From Lachnospira pectinoschiza (GTDB taxonomy: Bacteria > Bacillota > Clostridia > Lachnospirales > Lachnospiraceae): a stretch of DNA of 64,000 bases. The notes beneath the pieces are model-generated. The model was not told where the DNA came from and made no database searches. It worked only from the letters and a program-made list of their open reading frames with translations. Both the position numbers and the translations under genes were made by a program. How positions within the stretch are numbered: the first letter of the stretch is position 1; each line of letters begins with the position of its first letter. The stretch spans positions 62,001 through 126,000 of the forward strand of contig NZ_JAJCRR010000003.1 in the NCBI RefSeq assembly GCF_020564355.1, in the 5' to 3' direction. Below are positions 52,699 through 62,692 of this stretch, in pieces.

Positions 52699-52727
52699 TT
52701 GCCAACGACATAAAGATATGATAAAAT
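52699..52727 (+). promoter_or_regulatory. Promoter of the tRNA pair
   Basis: TTGCCA (52699-52704), 17 bases, TAAAAT (52722-52727), 30 bases before tRNA-Tyr. Confidence 0.6.
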
Positions 52728-52756
52728 AACAAAATGTGAGCGATATGCTCACGTTT

Positions 52757-52838
52757 GGACGGATTCCCGAGTGGCCAAAGGGGACAGACTGTAAATCTGC
52801 TGGCGATGCCTTCGAAGGTTCGAATCCTTCTCCGTCCA
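52757..52838 (+). tRNA. tRNA-Tyr (GTA)
   Basis: 82 bases. Acceptor arms GGACGGA / TCCGTCC with discriminator A; anticodon GTA at 52791-52793; long variable arm of class II; T-arm GGTTCGAATCC. CCA is not encoded. Confidence 0.95.
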
Positions 52839-52878
52839 TTCTGTTTCATCTATATAAAAGAAACGGAGTAACAATCAG

Positions 52879-52965
52879 GCCGGCGTGGCGGAATTGGCAG
52901 ACGCACAGGACTTAAAATCCTGCGGGACTTATACTCCCGTACCGGTTCGACCCCGGTCGCCGGCA
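52879..52965 (+). tRNA. tRNA-Leu (TAA)
   Basis: 87 bases. Acceptor arms GCCGGCG / CGCCGGC; anticodon stem CAGGA/TCCTG with loop CTTAAAA, anticodon TAA at 52913-52915; long variable arm; T-arm GGTTCGACCCC. CCA is not encoded. Confidence 0.95.
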
Positions 52966-52977
52966 TATAAATTTTGG

Positions 52978-53016
52978 AAAAAGACTGTCGTTTATACGGC
53001 AGTCTTTTTTGTTTTA
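52978..53016 (+). terminator. Rho-independent terminator after the tRNAs
   Basis: AAGACTGTCG / CGGCAGTCTT stem with TTTTTTGTTTT after it. It separates the tRNA transcript from the membrane protein gene at 53044. Confidence 0.8.
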
Positions 53017-53043
53017 ATAAAACGAAAAGGAACGAATCATTTT

Positions 53044-54822
53044 ATGAAAAAAGAACAAGTATGGGAATTTGTGAAAAAATGGTATAAAGATGCGGCTGCA
53101 CTCGTATTTATTACGTTGGCAGTTACTGTTTTGGTAGTGCATTTTCTGGGACTTCGAGGACAGGATTTAACATATCCGCTTGAATACAAGGGTGGTGATG
53201 AAATGTCAGCGCTTGTATCGGTAAGGCTGGTGCAGGAATCCGGATGGAATATCGGAACGGACAAACTGACAGCATTGGATGGGTATTATTATAATACCTC
53301 GGATGTCATTGCAGGTCTGCATAATGCAGATGTATTTTTTGAGAAATTATTTTTATGGATTACGGGCGGACAGGTTGCCAAAACGGTCAATCTTGTCTAT
53401 TTATCCGCATTTTATATGATTGCCTATGTGGCATATTTTGTTCTCAGACAGCTCCGCATTAAAGAGTGGCTGTCAATAGGCGGGGCGCTCGTATATGCTT
53501 TCCTGCCGTTTATCTTTATCCGCGGCATCGGGCACATTGTATTGTCCTGCTACTATTTTGTTCCGCTTGCGGTATTAATGTGTATCTGGCTGTATGAAGA
53601 TGAACGCTTTATGCTGCCGGGCAAGGGCTTTTTTAAGTATAAACGCAACTATGCGGGCTTTATCATGGCATTTTTAATTGCCAGCGAAGGCATTGGTTAC
53701 TGGCAGATATTTGCCTGCTTTTTCTTAATGGTGGCAATGCTTACGGCACTGCTCCGCACGAAAGACTGGAATTATTTGAAGCGCGGCTGTATCAGTATCC
53801 TCAGTGTGATTGTATGCGTTGTGATTTCCATTATCCCGGAAATTTTTTACAGGATTGTACATGGTGGAACAGGACTGGAAGGCAGAATCCGCAGTATTGC
53901 CGATTCTGAAACGTACTGTTTAAAGATTATCCAGCTGCTGCTTCCGGTAAACGGACACGGTATCAGACCGCTTGAAAAGCTGATTTATGCGTATAATGAA
54001 TATGTACCGTGTGTCAATGAAAACTGGACGGCATACATCGGCATTGTCGGTGCGGTCGGATTTTTATTCCTGCTGGTATGGCTTTTTACAAGAAGAAAGA
54101 ACGAAAGCACGCTTACAAAGCGCCTGACAGTACTTGCAGACCTCAATATCTGCGGGATTCTGCTGGCAACAATGGGTGGTTTCGGTTCTATCATATTTAT
54201 GACGGGCATTGAAATTATCAGAGGATATAACAGAATCTCCGTATTTATCGGATTTTTTGCCATAACCGCGGTCTGCCTGCTTTTAAATGAGTGGGAAGGA
54301 AAGATTGCGAAAACCGTATGGAAATGTGTATACATGGGCGGAGTTGCCCTTGTGATGCTGTTTGCCATCTGGGAGCAGAATCCGTCCGTATCTTTTAATT
54401 TTGAAAGTAATAAAGAAGAATGGATAAGTGATGCGGATTTCTTTGCACGGGTGGATGCAGTCATGGATGAAGATGACAGTATATTCCAGCTTCCGTATGC
54501 AGAGTATCCGGAAGGGGATATTCAGAATGATATGGGACATTTATCACATTATATCGGATATCTTCATTCTGATAAGTTAAAATGGAGTTTTGGTACAACA
54601 GACGGAAGTGACACGGATATCTGGTATGAACAAACGGCTTCCCTGCCGGTTGATAAGATGATTCAGGAAATTTTATCAAAGGGTTTTGACGGTCTGTATA
54701 TTAACCGCGATGCCTATGAAGAACCGGAGTGGACGGCGCTGGAAAAGAGCGTGCAGGAATATACCGGTGTGACACCGGTTGTAAGTAATGATGAAAGACT
54801 GGTTTTCTATAAATTAAGATAA
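53044..54822 (+). CDS. Large membrane protein, GT-C-like glycosyltransferase candidate
   Basis: 592 residues from ATG 53044; the frame is open into tRNA-Leu but that part is not protein. About eleven helices and a C-terminal soluble part. YPLEYKGGDEMSALVSVRLVQESGW and the YYYNTSD region lie in the first outside loop, where GT-C enzymes keep an acidic catalytic residue (here in KGGDE). Probably transfers sugar from a polyprenyl-phosphate donor on the outer face. No close named family is recognised. Confidence 0.6.
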   Translation: MKKEQVWEFVKKWYKDAAALVFITLAVTVLVVHFLGLRGQDLTYPLEYKGGDEMSALVSVRLVQESGWNIGTDKLTALDGYYYNTSDVIAGLHNADVFFEKLFLWITGGQVAKTVNLVYLSAFYMIAYVAYFVLRQLRIKEWLSIGGALVYAFLPFIFIRGIGHIVLSCYYFVPLAVLMCIWLYEDERFMLPGKGFFKYKRNYAGFIMAFLIASEGIGYWQIFACFFLMVAMLTALLRTKDWNYLKRGCISILSVIVCVVISIIPEIFYRIVHGGTGLEGRIRSIADSETYCLKIIQLLLPVNGHGIRPLEKLIYAYNEYVPCVNENWTAYIGIVGAVGFLFLLVWLFTRRKNESTLTKRLTVLADLNICGILLATMGGFGSIIFMTGIEIIRGYNRISVFIGFFAITAVCLLLNEWEGKIAKTVWKCVYMGGVALVMLFAIWEQNPSVSFNFESNKEEWISDADFFARVDAVMDEDDSIFQLPYAEYPEGDIQNDMGHLSHYIGYLHSDKLKWSFGTTDGSDTDIWYEQTASLPVDKMIQEILSKGFDGLYINRDAYEEPEWTALEKSVQEYTGVTPVVSNDERLVFYKLR

Positions 54823-54849
54823 ATTTAAGAGAATATTGGAGGGTTTGAC

Positions 54850-57549
54850 GTGAATAGTACAGCAGTGGTACTGATGATAATAACAGTGCTTACGTATGGA
54901 ATTGTATGTATCGGAAAAAGGATGGAGCTGATGGATGCAGTCACCGTTTCTTTTGCAGTGCTGCTTGCAGGCTTTGGCATGTCAGGAGGAATTCTTGCCC
55001 TTTTCGGCGGATTTTCGCTCAATAAGACACTGGCGGTTTTATGGCTGTTGTCTGTTGTGGCGGCGGTAATCTGTCGGATTGCGGGAGGAAAACCAAATGT
55101 CTGTTTAAAGCAAACGGAAAGTATCGTCAGACCCTTTTTGCGTACACTCATTTTATTATGTCTGGCAGGTCTGGTGTATGTGGTTACAACGCATTTCCAA
55201 CCGGAAGATGACATCATGATTAATGCAGGCAAAGGGTTTACACAGTATCTGTGGCTGGTATCCGGCATTGTGCTTGTGCTTGTGTGTGTGGCGGATATCC
55301 TGATACACTGCATGGGGTATATAAAAGCAGAAAAAACGGCACAGAAGATTTTGCCGGAACTTTTTGTGGCAGGAATTGTTATAACGGCAGCAGGCATCGT
55401 TATTGAGGCAGGCGTGCACAGCGGAATAGCAGGCATTTTGACGGCGGTGCTGCTGCTTGTGGCAGCCGGGGCAGCAGGCGTGGGACTTTCGATGCTTTAT
55501 CAGCAGAGAGATTTTGCAGAACTTGTCCTGCTTGGTGTATCGGAAACAGTGCTTGCATATCTGCTTTCAGCGGGCATTTTAATCGGATTGAATATTTTTT
55601 CACTGGAAAGAGCGGCAGCGTTGACACTGGGATTTACAGTGGCAGCGGCGGGAGCGGCTTATGCATATAAAAAGACAAAGCCGTCCTGCACATTCCAGTG
55701 GAAGAAAAATCTTATAGGGATTGGCTTTTTGCTGGCGGTGATACCGCTTGTGGGGACGACATTCGGAATGTTTGGCATGGGACAGGACGAAGGCGTTTAT
55801 CAGGCAAAGGCAATCGGATATGTCTATGGTTATAATAATAATTTTATGACATTTGACGAGTACGGGGATTGTGTATCAGCATCGGATAAAAGTGATTACA
55901 TGGCGGCAATCGGAAATCATCTGGAGGGATATAATTTTACGCTGGATGAAGAACAGGTGCAGGGCGTGGCACAAAATGATACAACCGGCAGTCTGCATGG
56001 GGTACATACATTCAGTGCGCTGCTTGCCGTATATGCAAGAGTTTGCGGCGTGGAGCATATGATGCAGCTGGGAACATGGATTCTGGCATTATCTGTATTT
56101 CTTTTATGGCTTGTGCTTGAAAATCTGGAAATAAAGACACTGTATAAAGCGATTGCACTCTTTTTATATGTATTGTCACCACAGGTTTTGTGGCAGGCAA
56201 AAACCTCTCTTGTGGAAACAACGCTGGCATTTGTCATTTTAGCAATGCTTTATCTTTTAACAGACAAAAAGCATGAAGAATACCGATGGCTCTTTTGCAT
56301 ACCGGTCGTTGTATTTGCATTTTTACATATTACAATTTATGTATTTATGCCGTTATTTGTGCTGATGGCATACGGATTATATTTTAAAACAGGCAGGAAA
56401 AGCTATATTGCCGGGGCAGTTGTCATGCTTGCCGGATATCTTGCAGGTTTTTTCATGATGTGTGCAAGTTCGCTTACGTATGTGTATGGCAACTATGACC
56501 GTTTATATATCGGACCGGTAGGCCCGTCAAACCTCAAAGCCTTTGTAACGGCGGTGTCCGTGGCAGGAATCGTGTTTTCGCTGGTGCTGGGACTTCTTCC
56601 GGTAAAGAAAAACACAAAAGCGGTATCCGTAAATGCACAATCTATGCGGAAAGAGCAGAATCGGTTCAAGAATACCTGCTGGCGGATTTTTGTATGGGTA
56701 TTTGCAGCGGCAGGACTCGCAGCATGCCTGCTGGTAATGAAAAAAAGTGCGTATCCGTCAGCCTATATGACAAGCTATGCGTATCTGTTAAGCAGTGGTA
56801 TAATACTCATGCCGGTGATTTTTATCGCGGCCTTTTTACGTCCGTCATGGTTTAAAAAGAAGGATTCTATTGTACTTTTGACGGCAATGTTTTATTATTG
56901 TGTTATCATTTATTCAGCCGTATTTAAGAAAGAAATACTACATTATTATTACTATGGAAGATATATTGTGCCATATATAGCAGTAATCGTTGTACTGGGG
57001 GCGTATATATTGTCACGGACGGCGGAAAGTATGGCTCATATCCGGATTTTAAGGGACGGATACGGTATGCTCTGTGCAGCGGCGGCGCTTGCGGTGGCAG
57101 CAGTTCTGATTCCGTATGCGGGGATTGTAGTGAACGGTCAGGATCAGACCCAGCTGCAGTGGAAAATTCTTACAGAGCTTGCAGAAACCGTAGATGAAAA
57201 AGACAGTGTGGTGGTACTTGGGGAAGAAGTCGTTCCACAGCTGATGGTTTCGTTAAAATATATGACAGATTGTCCGGTATATCCGTTAAAGGAAGATAAA
57301 GAAGCGGCAGCAGTGCAGTGTGCAAGGTTAAAAGACCGTTACAGCCATGTCTATGTAATCAGCGGAGAACCTGAATCCGGAGCGGTAGCGGATAGCGGGA
57401 TGGACACCGTTTATCATAAAGATAATAAAATACAGATGGATGTAAAGATGCCGGAAGAACTGGACGGTATTGCAGCGTGGATTCCGTATGCACAGGAATT
57501 TGTAAGCAGCATACAGCCGGTGGCGGTATATGAATATATATCTGAATAA
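54850..57549 (+). CDS. Large membrane protein, GT39-like (GT-C) glycosyltransferase candidate
   Basis: 899 residues, GTG start behind GGAGGG. Many helices (at least 16). After the first ~300 residues comes GMFGMGQDEGVYQAKAIGYVYG, whose DE..Y pattern resembles the catalytic loop of PMT/ArnT-like GT-C enzymes. The extra N-terminal membrane block is unusual. It probably works with the GT2 polyprenyl-phosphate sugar synthase encoded directly downstream. Confidence 0.6.
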   Translation: MNSTAVVLMIITVLTYGIVCIGKRMELMDAVTVSFAVLLAGFGMSGGILALFGGFSLNKTLAVLWLLSVVAAVICRIAGGKPNVCLKQTESIVRPFLRTLILLCLAGLVYVVTTHFQPEDDIMINAGKGFTQYLWLVSGIVLVLVCVADILIHCMGYIKAEKTAQKILPELFVAGIVITAAGIVIEAGVHSGIAGILTAVLLLVAAGAAGVGLSMLYQQRDFAELVLLGVSETVLAYLLSAGILIGLNIFSLERAAALTLGFTVAAAGAAYAYKKTKPSCTFQWKKNLIGIGFLLAVIPLVGTTFGMFGMGQDEGVYQAKAIGYVYGYNNNFMTFDEYGDCVSASDKSDYMAAIGNHLEGYNFTLDEEQVQGVAQNDTTGSLHGVHTFSALLAVYARVCGVEHMMQLGTWILALSVFLLWLVLENLEIKTLYKAIALFLYVLSPQVLWQAKTSLVETTLAFVILAMLYLLTDKKHEEYRWLFCIPVVVFAFLHITIYVFMPLFVLMAYGLYFKTGRKSYIAGAVVMLAGYLAGFFMMCASSLTYVYGNYDRLYIGPVGPSNLKAFVTAVSVAGIVFSLVLGLLPVKKNTKAVSVNAQSMRKEQNRFKNTCWRIFVWVFAAAGLAACLLVMKKSAYPSAYMTSYAYLLSSGIILMPVIFIAAFLRPSWFKKKDSIVLLTAMFYYCVIIYSAVFKKEILHYYYYGRYIVPYIAVIVVLGAYILSRTAESMAHIRILRDGYGMLCAAAALAVAAVLIPYAGIVVNGQDQTQLQWKILTELAETVDEKDSVVVLGEEVVPQLMVSLKYMTDCPVYPLKEDKEAAAVQCARLKDRYSHVYVISGEPESGAVADSGMDTVYHKDNKIQMDVKMPEELDGIAAWIPYAQEFVSSIQPVAVYEYISE

Positions 57550-57566
57550 CAGGGTATTGGAGAAGT

Positions 57567-58364
57567 ATGTATCAGTTAAGGGGAAAATTATCAATTGTCA
57601 TGCCGGCCTATAATGAGGAGGCACTGATTTATAACAGTATTATGCAGACACTATCCATCGTGGAGCAGTTTGCACCGGATATGGAGATTATTGCCGTCAA
57701 TGACGGCAGTAAGGATAAGACAAAGCAGGAAATTGAGCGTGCCATACGCGATGATGCGAAACAGCCGCACCCGGTTGTGCCGGGCATGCGGGTGTCCGGC
57801 ACACGCATAAAGCTGGTGACATCCAATAAAAACCGTGGCAAGGGCAATGCCATTATTTCAGGAATCAGTCAGGCAGAGGGCGATTATATTGCGTTTGTGG
57901 ATGCGGATTTAGAGTTAAATCCCGCACAGCTTGAGGGCTATTTAAAGAAAATGCAGGAAAGCGGAAGCGATGTTGTGATTGGATGTAAGTTCCACAAGGA
58001 TTCTGAACTTCACTATCCGTTTGTACGCAAGGTGATAAGCCTTGGCTACTATATGATGCTTCTTGTGCTGTTTCATCTGAATGTGCGTGATACACAGACC
58101 GGATTAAAGGTTTTTAAGGCAGAGGCTGTAAAGCCGGTGGCACATCTGGTGCGGACGTCCGGGTTTGCATACGATATTGAACTTTTAGTAGCGGTTCACC
58201 GCAGAGGGTTTAAAATCGAGCAGATGCCGGTGAAGGTTGTCTATGTGCGGGATAAGAATACCCGAAGAATCGGGATGTACGATATTGTAAAGGCATTCCG
58301 GGATACGTGGGCGATTTTCTACAGGGTATATTTTAAACATTATTACGATGAGCCGTCCGAATAA
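57567..58364 (+). CDS. GT2 polyprenyl-phosphate sugar synthase (DPM1-like)
   Basis: 265 residues. SIVMPAYNEEALIYNSIMQT, IIAVNDGSKDKT, GNAIISGISQAEGDYIAFVDADLELNP and RDTQTGLKVFKAEA match dolichol-phosphate mannosyltransferase-like GT2 enzymes. It would make the lipid-phosphate sugar used by the two GT-C proteins upstream. No membrane tail is seen apart from one hydrophobic stretch (VISLGYYMMLLVLFH). Confidence 0.88.
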   Translation: MYQLRGKLSIVMPAYNEEALIYNSIMQTLSIVEQFAPDMEIIAVNDGSKDKTKQEIERAIRDDAKQPHPVVPGMRVSGTRIKLVTSNKNRGKGNAIISGISQAEGDYIAFVDADLELNPAQLEGYLKKMQESGSDVVIGCKFHKDSELHYPFVRKVISLGYYMMLLVLFHLNVRDTQTGLKVFKAEAVKPVAHLVRTSGFAYDIELLVAVHRRGFKIEQMPVKVVYVRDKNTRRIGMYDIVKAFRDTWAIFYRVYFKHYYDEPSE

Positions 58365-58393
58365 ACGGCATTAAAAATGTGAATGTGGTGAGA

Positions 58394-59539
58394 ATGATGA
58401 AAGAGGATGAACCAAAAAAAATACTGCTTAATTATATATATTTGAGCCGTCAGCATGCCGGGGGAAAAGACCAGGTTGCGATAAATCTGCTGGAAGGCAT
58501 TTGTAAAAATAAAGACATGGGTGCGTGCGTTGTGCTGTGCTATGACTATGCAAAGGCTTATCTGGAGCAGATTGCACCCGGAGTGACGGTAATCACGGTA
58601 AAACCGCCGAAAAAAGAGTCAGAGCTGGTACGTCTGCTGGATATTGAGCGGGTAAATACATGGATTGTGCCGAAGGTCATCCGTAAATACAATATCGGTG
58701 TTGTTTTTCATGCCAGCTGTACCAACGGACTGAGAAAACTGAAGGTACCGACCGTCATGATTCCACACGATATTAAAGCGGTATCGCACCGGGTGATGGG
58801 CAGTGTGAAGGTGGCATGGTATAAATATCTGTTATACAAAATCATGTATGCAGTGGATTTTAAGCACGCAGATAAAATTATTGCTATCAGTAAAGCAGAC
58901 CGCTCAGAAATCCAGAATTATTATGCGCGGTATAAAGATAAGATTGTGCAGATTTATAATCCGATTAAGGTACATGTCAATGACGTGATTCCGCCGACAC
59001 CAAAAAAAGGTGATATTGTTGCAATTAATCTGCAGTTTCACCATAAAAATATTATTACGCTGATTAAAGCATTTGAAATGATTGCAGACTGCATTGACAG
59101 GAATCTGGTGCTGGTGGGCAATGTGCCAAAGCGCGTAGCGTATTTAAAGGAGTATGTAGAGCAGCATAACCTGTCCGGGCGTGTCATTTTTACGGGTTTT
59201 GTGGACGGAAAGAAAAAAAGAGAGCTTTTGGTAAACAGCTGCCTGTATATTAATCCATCCCTGTTTGAGGGCTTTGGCATGACGGCGGTGGAAGCGATGA
59301 TTTTAAAGGTGCCGACATTGCTGTCCAGAGTATCCGCAAATTATGAGGTGACAAAGGGACTGTGCCATTATTATGAACCGGCGGATGATGTGGAAGCACT
59401 TGCCGCAGCGATTCTGGATTTTTTTAAAGAACCGGAAAACGGTGAGGCGCTTGAAGATAAAAGCAAGGAAATGCTGAAAATGTATGATTACCAGAAAATC
59501 GCGGCGCAGTATATGGAATTATTCAGGGAGTGTCTGTAA
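58394..59539 (+). CDS. Family 4 glycosyltransferase
   Basis: 381 residues from tandem ATGs at 58394/58397; a GTG at 58379 is possible. VPTVMIPHDIKAVSHRVMG and DKIIAISKADRSEI are in the acceptor domain, SLFEGFGMTAVEAMILKVPTLLSRVSAN the donor site. Specificity unknown. Confidence 0.86.
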   Translation: MMKEDEPKKILLNYIYLSRQHAGGKDQVAINLLEGICKNKDMGACVVLCYDYAKAYLEQIAPGVTVITVKPPKKESELVRLLDIERVNTWIVPKVIRKYNIGVVFHASCTNGLRKLKVPTVMIPHDIKAVSHRVMGSVKVAWYKYLLYKIMYAVDFKHADKIIAISKADRSEIQNYYARYKDKIVQIYNPIKVHVNDVIPPTPKKGDIVAINLQFHHKNIITLIKAFEMIADCIDRNLVLVGNVPKRVAYLKEYVEQHNLSGRVIFTGFVDGKKKRELLVNSCLYINPSLFEGFGMTAVEAMILKVPTLLSRVSANYEVTKGLCHYYEPADDVEALAAAILDFFKEPENGEALEDKSKEMLKMYDYQKIAAQYMELFRECL

Positions 59540-59541
59540 AT

Positions 59542-60480
59542 ATGAATGAAATCAAAGTAAGCATTATTACTCCGTTATATAAAGGAACAGACTATATTCC
59601 GGGTCTGATGGCGATGATACGAAAAAATGCAGAGCTACTTCCGGCTGCGCAAAAAGGTAAAAATGTGCCGAAGGCAAAACTGGAATTTATTCTGGTCAAT
59701 GACAGTCCGGCAGACGGCCTTTTGAAGGAAGAAGAACTGATACGAAATTATGTACCTGACCAGGCTTTTGAGCTGACTGCCGTCAACCACACGGAAAATC
59801 AAGGGATTCATGCGGCAAGACTGACAGGGCTTTCAAAAGCACAGGGAGAGTACATCTTATTTTTAGACCAGGACGATGCCATTTCAGACAGTGCGGTATG
59901 GACATTACTTACAGCGGCAGAGCAGACCCACGCAGATGTTGTGGCGGGCAATGGCTGCCGCTTATTTTTTACGCCGGAGCATATTTTAGAAAAACAGATT
60001 CCGATTTATGCCAAAAAGGCGGTACTAAAAGAAGTGGGGCATGAAAAAATGTATCTGTATGGCACAGATATGATATTTTCACCGGGACAGTGCCTGATCC
60101 GTAAAGCTGTGATACCCAGGGACTGGTGCAAACGCCGTCTTACCGTAAACGGCTGTGACGATTTTCTGCTGTGGCTGCTGATGTTTCACGAAAAAAGAAG
60201 CTTCTGTGCCATAGAGGATAAAATCTATATCCACAATGATACCGTAAACAGTTATTCATCATCGTATGAGGCAATGGAGCGTTCTTTTTATGCCGTCTGT
60301 GAATTTCTGGAACAGACAGACGGATATGATAAAAAGAAAATACAGATTCTGCGCCGCCGCTATGCGTTAAAATCAAAGCTAAAACAAAATGGAAGTAAAC
60401 GGCAAAAAATAAGTGTAGTACTGATGAATCTGGACATTCTTTATTATACTTTAAAATATAAAATAAAGGGATACTATTAA
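59542..60480 (+). CDS. Family 2 glycosyltransferase
   Basis: 312 residues from ATG 59542 (AGGGAG 11 bases before). VSIITPLYKGTDYIPGLM, ILVNDSPADG and ILFLDQDDAISDSA (DXD-like) are GT-A motifs. No membrane helix. The open frame begins 12 bases earlier in the previous gene. Confidence 0.87.
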   Translation: MNEIKVSIITPLYKGTDYIPGLMAMIRKNAELLPAAQKGKNVPKAKLEFILVNDSPADGLLKEEELIRNYVPDQAFELTAVNHTENQGIHAARLTGLSKAQGEYILFLDQDDAISDSAVWTLLTAAEQTHADVVAGNGCRLFFTPEHILEKQIPIYAKKAVLKEVGHEKMYLYGTDMIFSPGQCLIRKAVIPRDWCKRRLTVNGCDDFLLWLLMFHEKRSFCAIEDKIYIHNDTVNSYSSSYEAMERSFYAVCEFLEQTDGYDKKKIQILRRRYALKSKLKQNGSKRQKISVVLMNLDILYYTLKYKIKGYY

Positions 60481-60529
60481 AAATAAAGAGATATCCTATA
60501 AAAATGCAAAGGGTTATCAAAGATTTGTA

Positions 60530-60558
60530 TTGTGTAGATATTACAAATGTGTTACGAT
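60530..60558 (+). promoter_or_regulatory. Weak candidate promoter before exporter 2
   Basis: TTGTGT (60530-60535), 17 bases, TACGAT (60553-60558), in the 136-base AT-rich gap before the second permease. Only partial consensus. Confidence 0.3.
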
Positions 60559-60616
60559 TAGGAATGGTTTATTACAAAGAATTAAAATTCTTGCAATATG
60601 AAAGGATAGAATCTTC

Positions 60617-61396
60617 ATGAAAGAACGAATCAAAGACATTATTTCCTACAGCGATATGATAGGAAGTCTTGTGAAAAAGGATTTAAGAGGGAAATATAAG
60701 GGTTCCGTATTAGGATTTTTATGGACGTTTATCAATCCGCTTTGTCAGATTATAGTATATACCATTGTGTTTTCAGTGATTGTCCGAAGCAACCTGGACA
60801 AGTTTTATGTTTACATGATTGTGGGCATGATTCCGTGGCTGTTTTTTGATATGTCACTCCGGCAGGGGTCCGGCTGTGTACGGTATCAGGGGGATATGAT
60901 TAAAAAAATCTATTTTCCGAGGGAAGTCCTTCCGGTTTCCTGTGTGACCTCTAATTTTATCAATATGCTGTTTTGTTTTGTTATTGTATTTGCCGTATTA
61001 TTTATTTCAGGAATCGGTGTGCGCATAGAGGCACTGCTTTACCTGCCGCTTATTATGGCAATCGAATATCTGCTGTCACTGGGCTTTGCCCTGATTGTAT
61101 CGGCAGGAACCGTATTTTTTAAGGATTTGGAACACATTACAACCGTTGTTTTAATGGCATGGATTTACGGAACACCGATTATGTATTCCCTGGAGATGAT
61201 TCCGGCGAATATCAAGTGGCTGTTTAAGGTGAATCCGATGACTGCGGTTATTGAGTCTTATCACAGAATTTTATACTGGAAAGAGCTTCCATTAGGAAAA
61301 GATATATTATATTCAGCCGTATTTGCGATTGTCATGGTGATTATCGGAGAACTCGTATTTGCCAAGCTGGATGATAATTTTGCGGAGGAATTATAA
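60617..61396 (+). CDS. ABC-2 polysaccharide export permease (Wzm-like), system 2
   Basis: 259 residues, six helices, with LVKKDLRGKYKGSVLGFLWTFINPL and KKIYFPREVLPVSCV. Clearly paralogous to the system 1 permease but divergent in the loops. AAAGGATAG precedes the ATG. Its stop overlaps the ATPase start (TAATG). Confidence 0.92.
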   Translation: MKERIKDIISYSDMIGSLVKKDLRGKYKGSVLGFLWTFINPLCQIIVYTIVFSVIVRSNLDKFYVYMIVGMIPWLFFDMSLRQGSGCVRYQGDMIKKIYFPREVLPVSCVTSNFINMLFCFVIVFAVLFISGIGVRIEALLYLPLIMAIEYLLSLGFALIVSAGTVFFKDLEHITTVVLMAWIYGTPIMYSLEMIPANIKWLFKVNPMTAVIESYHRILYWKELPLGKDILYSAVFAIVMVIIGELVFAKLDDNFAEEL

Positions 61397-62658
61397 TGAG
61401 TGAAATACAGTATTCCGTAGAAGTAAAAGATGTTGAAAAGCATTTTAAGGTTTATATGGACAAGGGAAGCACGCTCAAGGAACGTGCAATATTCCACAAC
61501 AGAAACCGCCACGAAAACAGACAGATTCTAGACGGCATTTCCTTTGAGATTCCAAAGGGACAGGCAGTGGGACTGATTGGGCGTAACGGCTGCGGCAAAA
61601 GTACAACATTAAAGCTGCTCACAAAGATTTTAAAGCCGAATTCCGGCACGGTAAAGGTCGAAGGCAGGGTATCGAGCCTGATTGAACTGGGTGCGGGATT
61701 TCACCCGGATATGTCAGGCAGGGAAAACATTTATATCAACGCGACTATTTTCGGTTTAAAAAAAGAAGAAATTGACGAGCGGCTTGAAGAAATTATCCGC
61801 TTTTCGGAGCTTGAAGAGTATATTGACAATCCGGTGCGTACCTATTCGTCCGGTATGTATATGCGTCTTGCGTTTGCCGTTGCGATTAACGTCAACGCCG
61901 ATGTACTGCTGATTGATGAAATTCTTGCAGTCGGCGATGTCAGCTTCCAGAAAAAGTGTTTTGAACGCTTAAAAGAGATTAAAGAGCAGGGAACGACCAT
62001 TGTTATTGTATCGCACTCCATGGAACAGTTATACAGCATCTGTGACCGTTTAATCTGGCTGGAGGAAGGCAAAATCCGGGAAGACGGAAGTCCGAAGCTG
62101 ATTGGCATGCATTATCTGGATTCGATGGAAGATGAGCGTATCGCAAGGCTGGCAGAGGAAAGCAAAGAAAAGCTTTCCGATGAAAGAGGACGCTCGATAC
62201 TTGAACTGACACAGAATGTCCACCCGGAGGCGCGCCGGGACGGAAGTCACGAGGTGCGGTTTACCAAAGTGGATTTATACGACAATGACGGAAATCCATG
62301 TCAGACCTTTAGTACAGGCGATAAGGTTGTTTTAAAGTTTTCATATGCGACAGCCTTAAAAGGCATTGCCGTCAATTTCAATATGGATTTTGTCCGCGAT
62401 AACTGGCAGTACTGCTACGGCAGCTGCTTTGCAAAGCCGGGAGATGCGCTTCCGGTATTAGACGAAAGCGGAGAAGTCACATTTACCATAGAAAAGCTGA
62501 TGCTGCTTCCGGGCAAGTATTATCTGGACATCGGTATCAACGGCGAACACGGAGAACTTTACGACAATGTCCGCAACATTATGCAGATTACGGTACGCGA
62601 TTATGTCCACAATGAATTTGGACCGTGTACATTTGAACACGATTGGGAAATAGTGTAA
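61396..62658 (+). CDS. ABC exporter ATPase (Wzt-like) with C-terminal domain, system 2
   Basis: 420 residues. GRNGCGKST, YSSGMYMRLAF and VLLIDEILAVGD are the ATPase motifs; the N-terminal two thirds is very like the system 1 ATPase. The C-terminal ~150 residues (from EVRFTKVDLYDNDGNPCQTF) form a Wzt-C-like domain that differs from that of system 1. This fits two exporters reading two different chain ends. Confidence 0.92.
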   Translation: MSEIQYSVEVKDVEKHFKVYMDKGSTLKERAIFHNRNRHENRQILDGISFEIPKGQAVGLIGRNGCGKSTTLKLLTKILKPNSGTVKVEGRVSSLIELGAGFHPDMSGRENIYINATIFGLKKEEIDERLEEIIRFSELEEYIDNPVRTYSSGMYMRLAFAVAINVNADVLLIDEILAVGDVSFQKKCFERLKEIKEQGTTIVIVSHSMEQLYSICDRLIWLEEGKIREDGSPKLIGMHYLDSMEDERIARLAEESKEKLSDERGRSILELTQNVHPEARRDGSHEVRFTKVDLYDNDGNPCQTFSTGDKVVLKFSYATALKGIAVNFNMDFVRDNWQYCYGSCFAKPGDALPVLDESGEVTFTIEKLMLLPGKYYLDIGINGEHGELYDNVRNIMQITVRDYVHNEFGPCTFEHDWEIV

Positions 62659-62692
62659 AAAAAACAAAGTGCTATGATGGCATATGAGAAAT
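62653..62692 (+). repeat. Decayed type 2 leader cassette remnant
   Basis: TAGTGTAAAAAAAAC joined to GTGCTATGATGGCATATGAGAAAT matches pieces of H1 and of the H2'/H3' junction of intact copies. It lies directly before the 74-bp tandem repeats. Confidence 0.5.

Noticed and set aside
52885..53043. Open frame upstream of the 592-residue membrane protein, starting MAELADAQDLKS
   Set aside because: This is the translation of tRNA-Leu itself. A terminator separates it from the real ATG at 53044.
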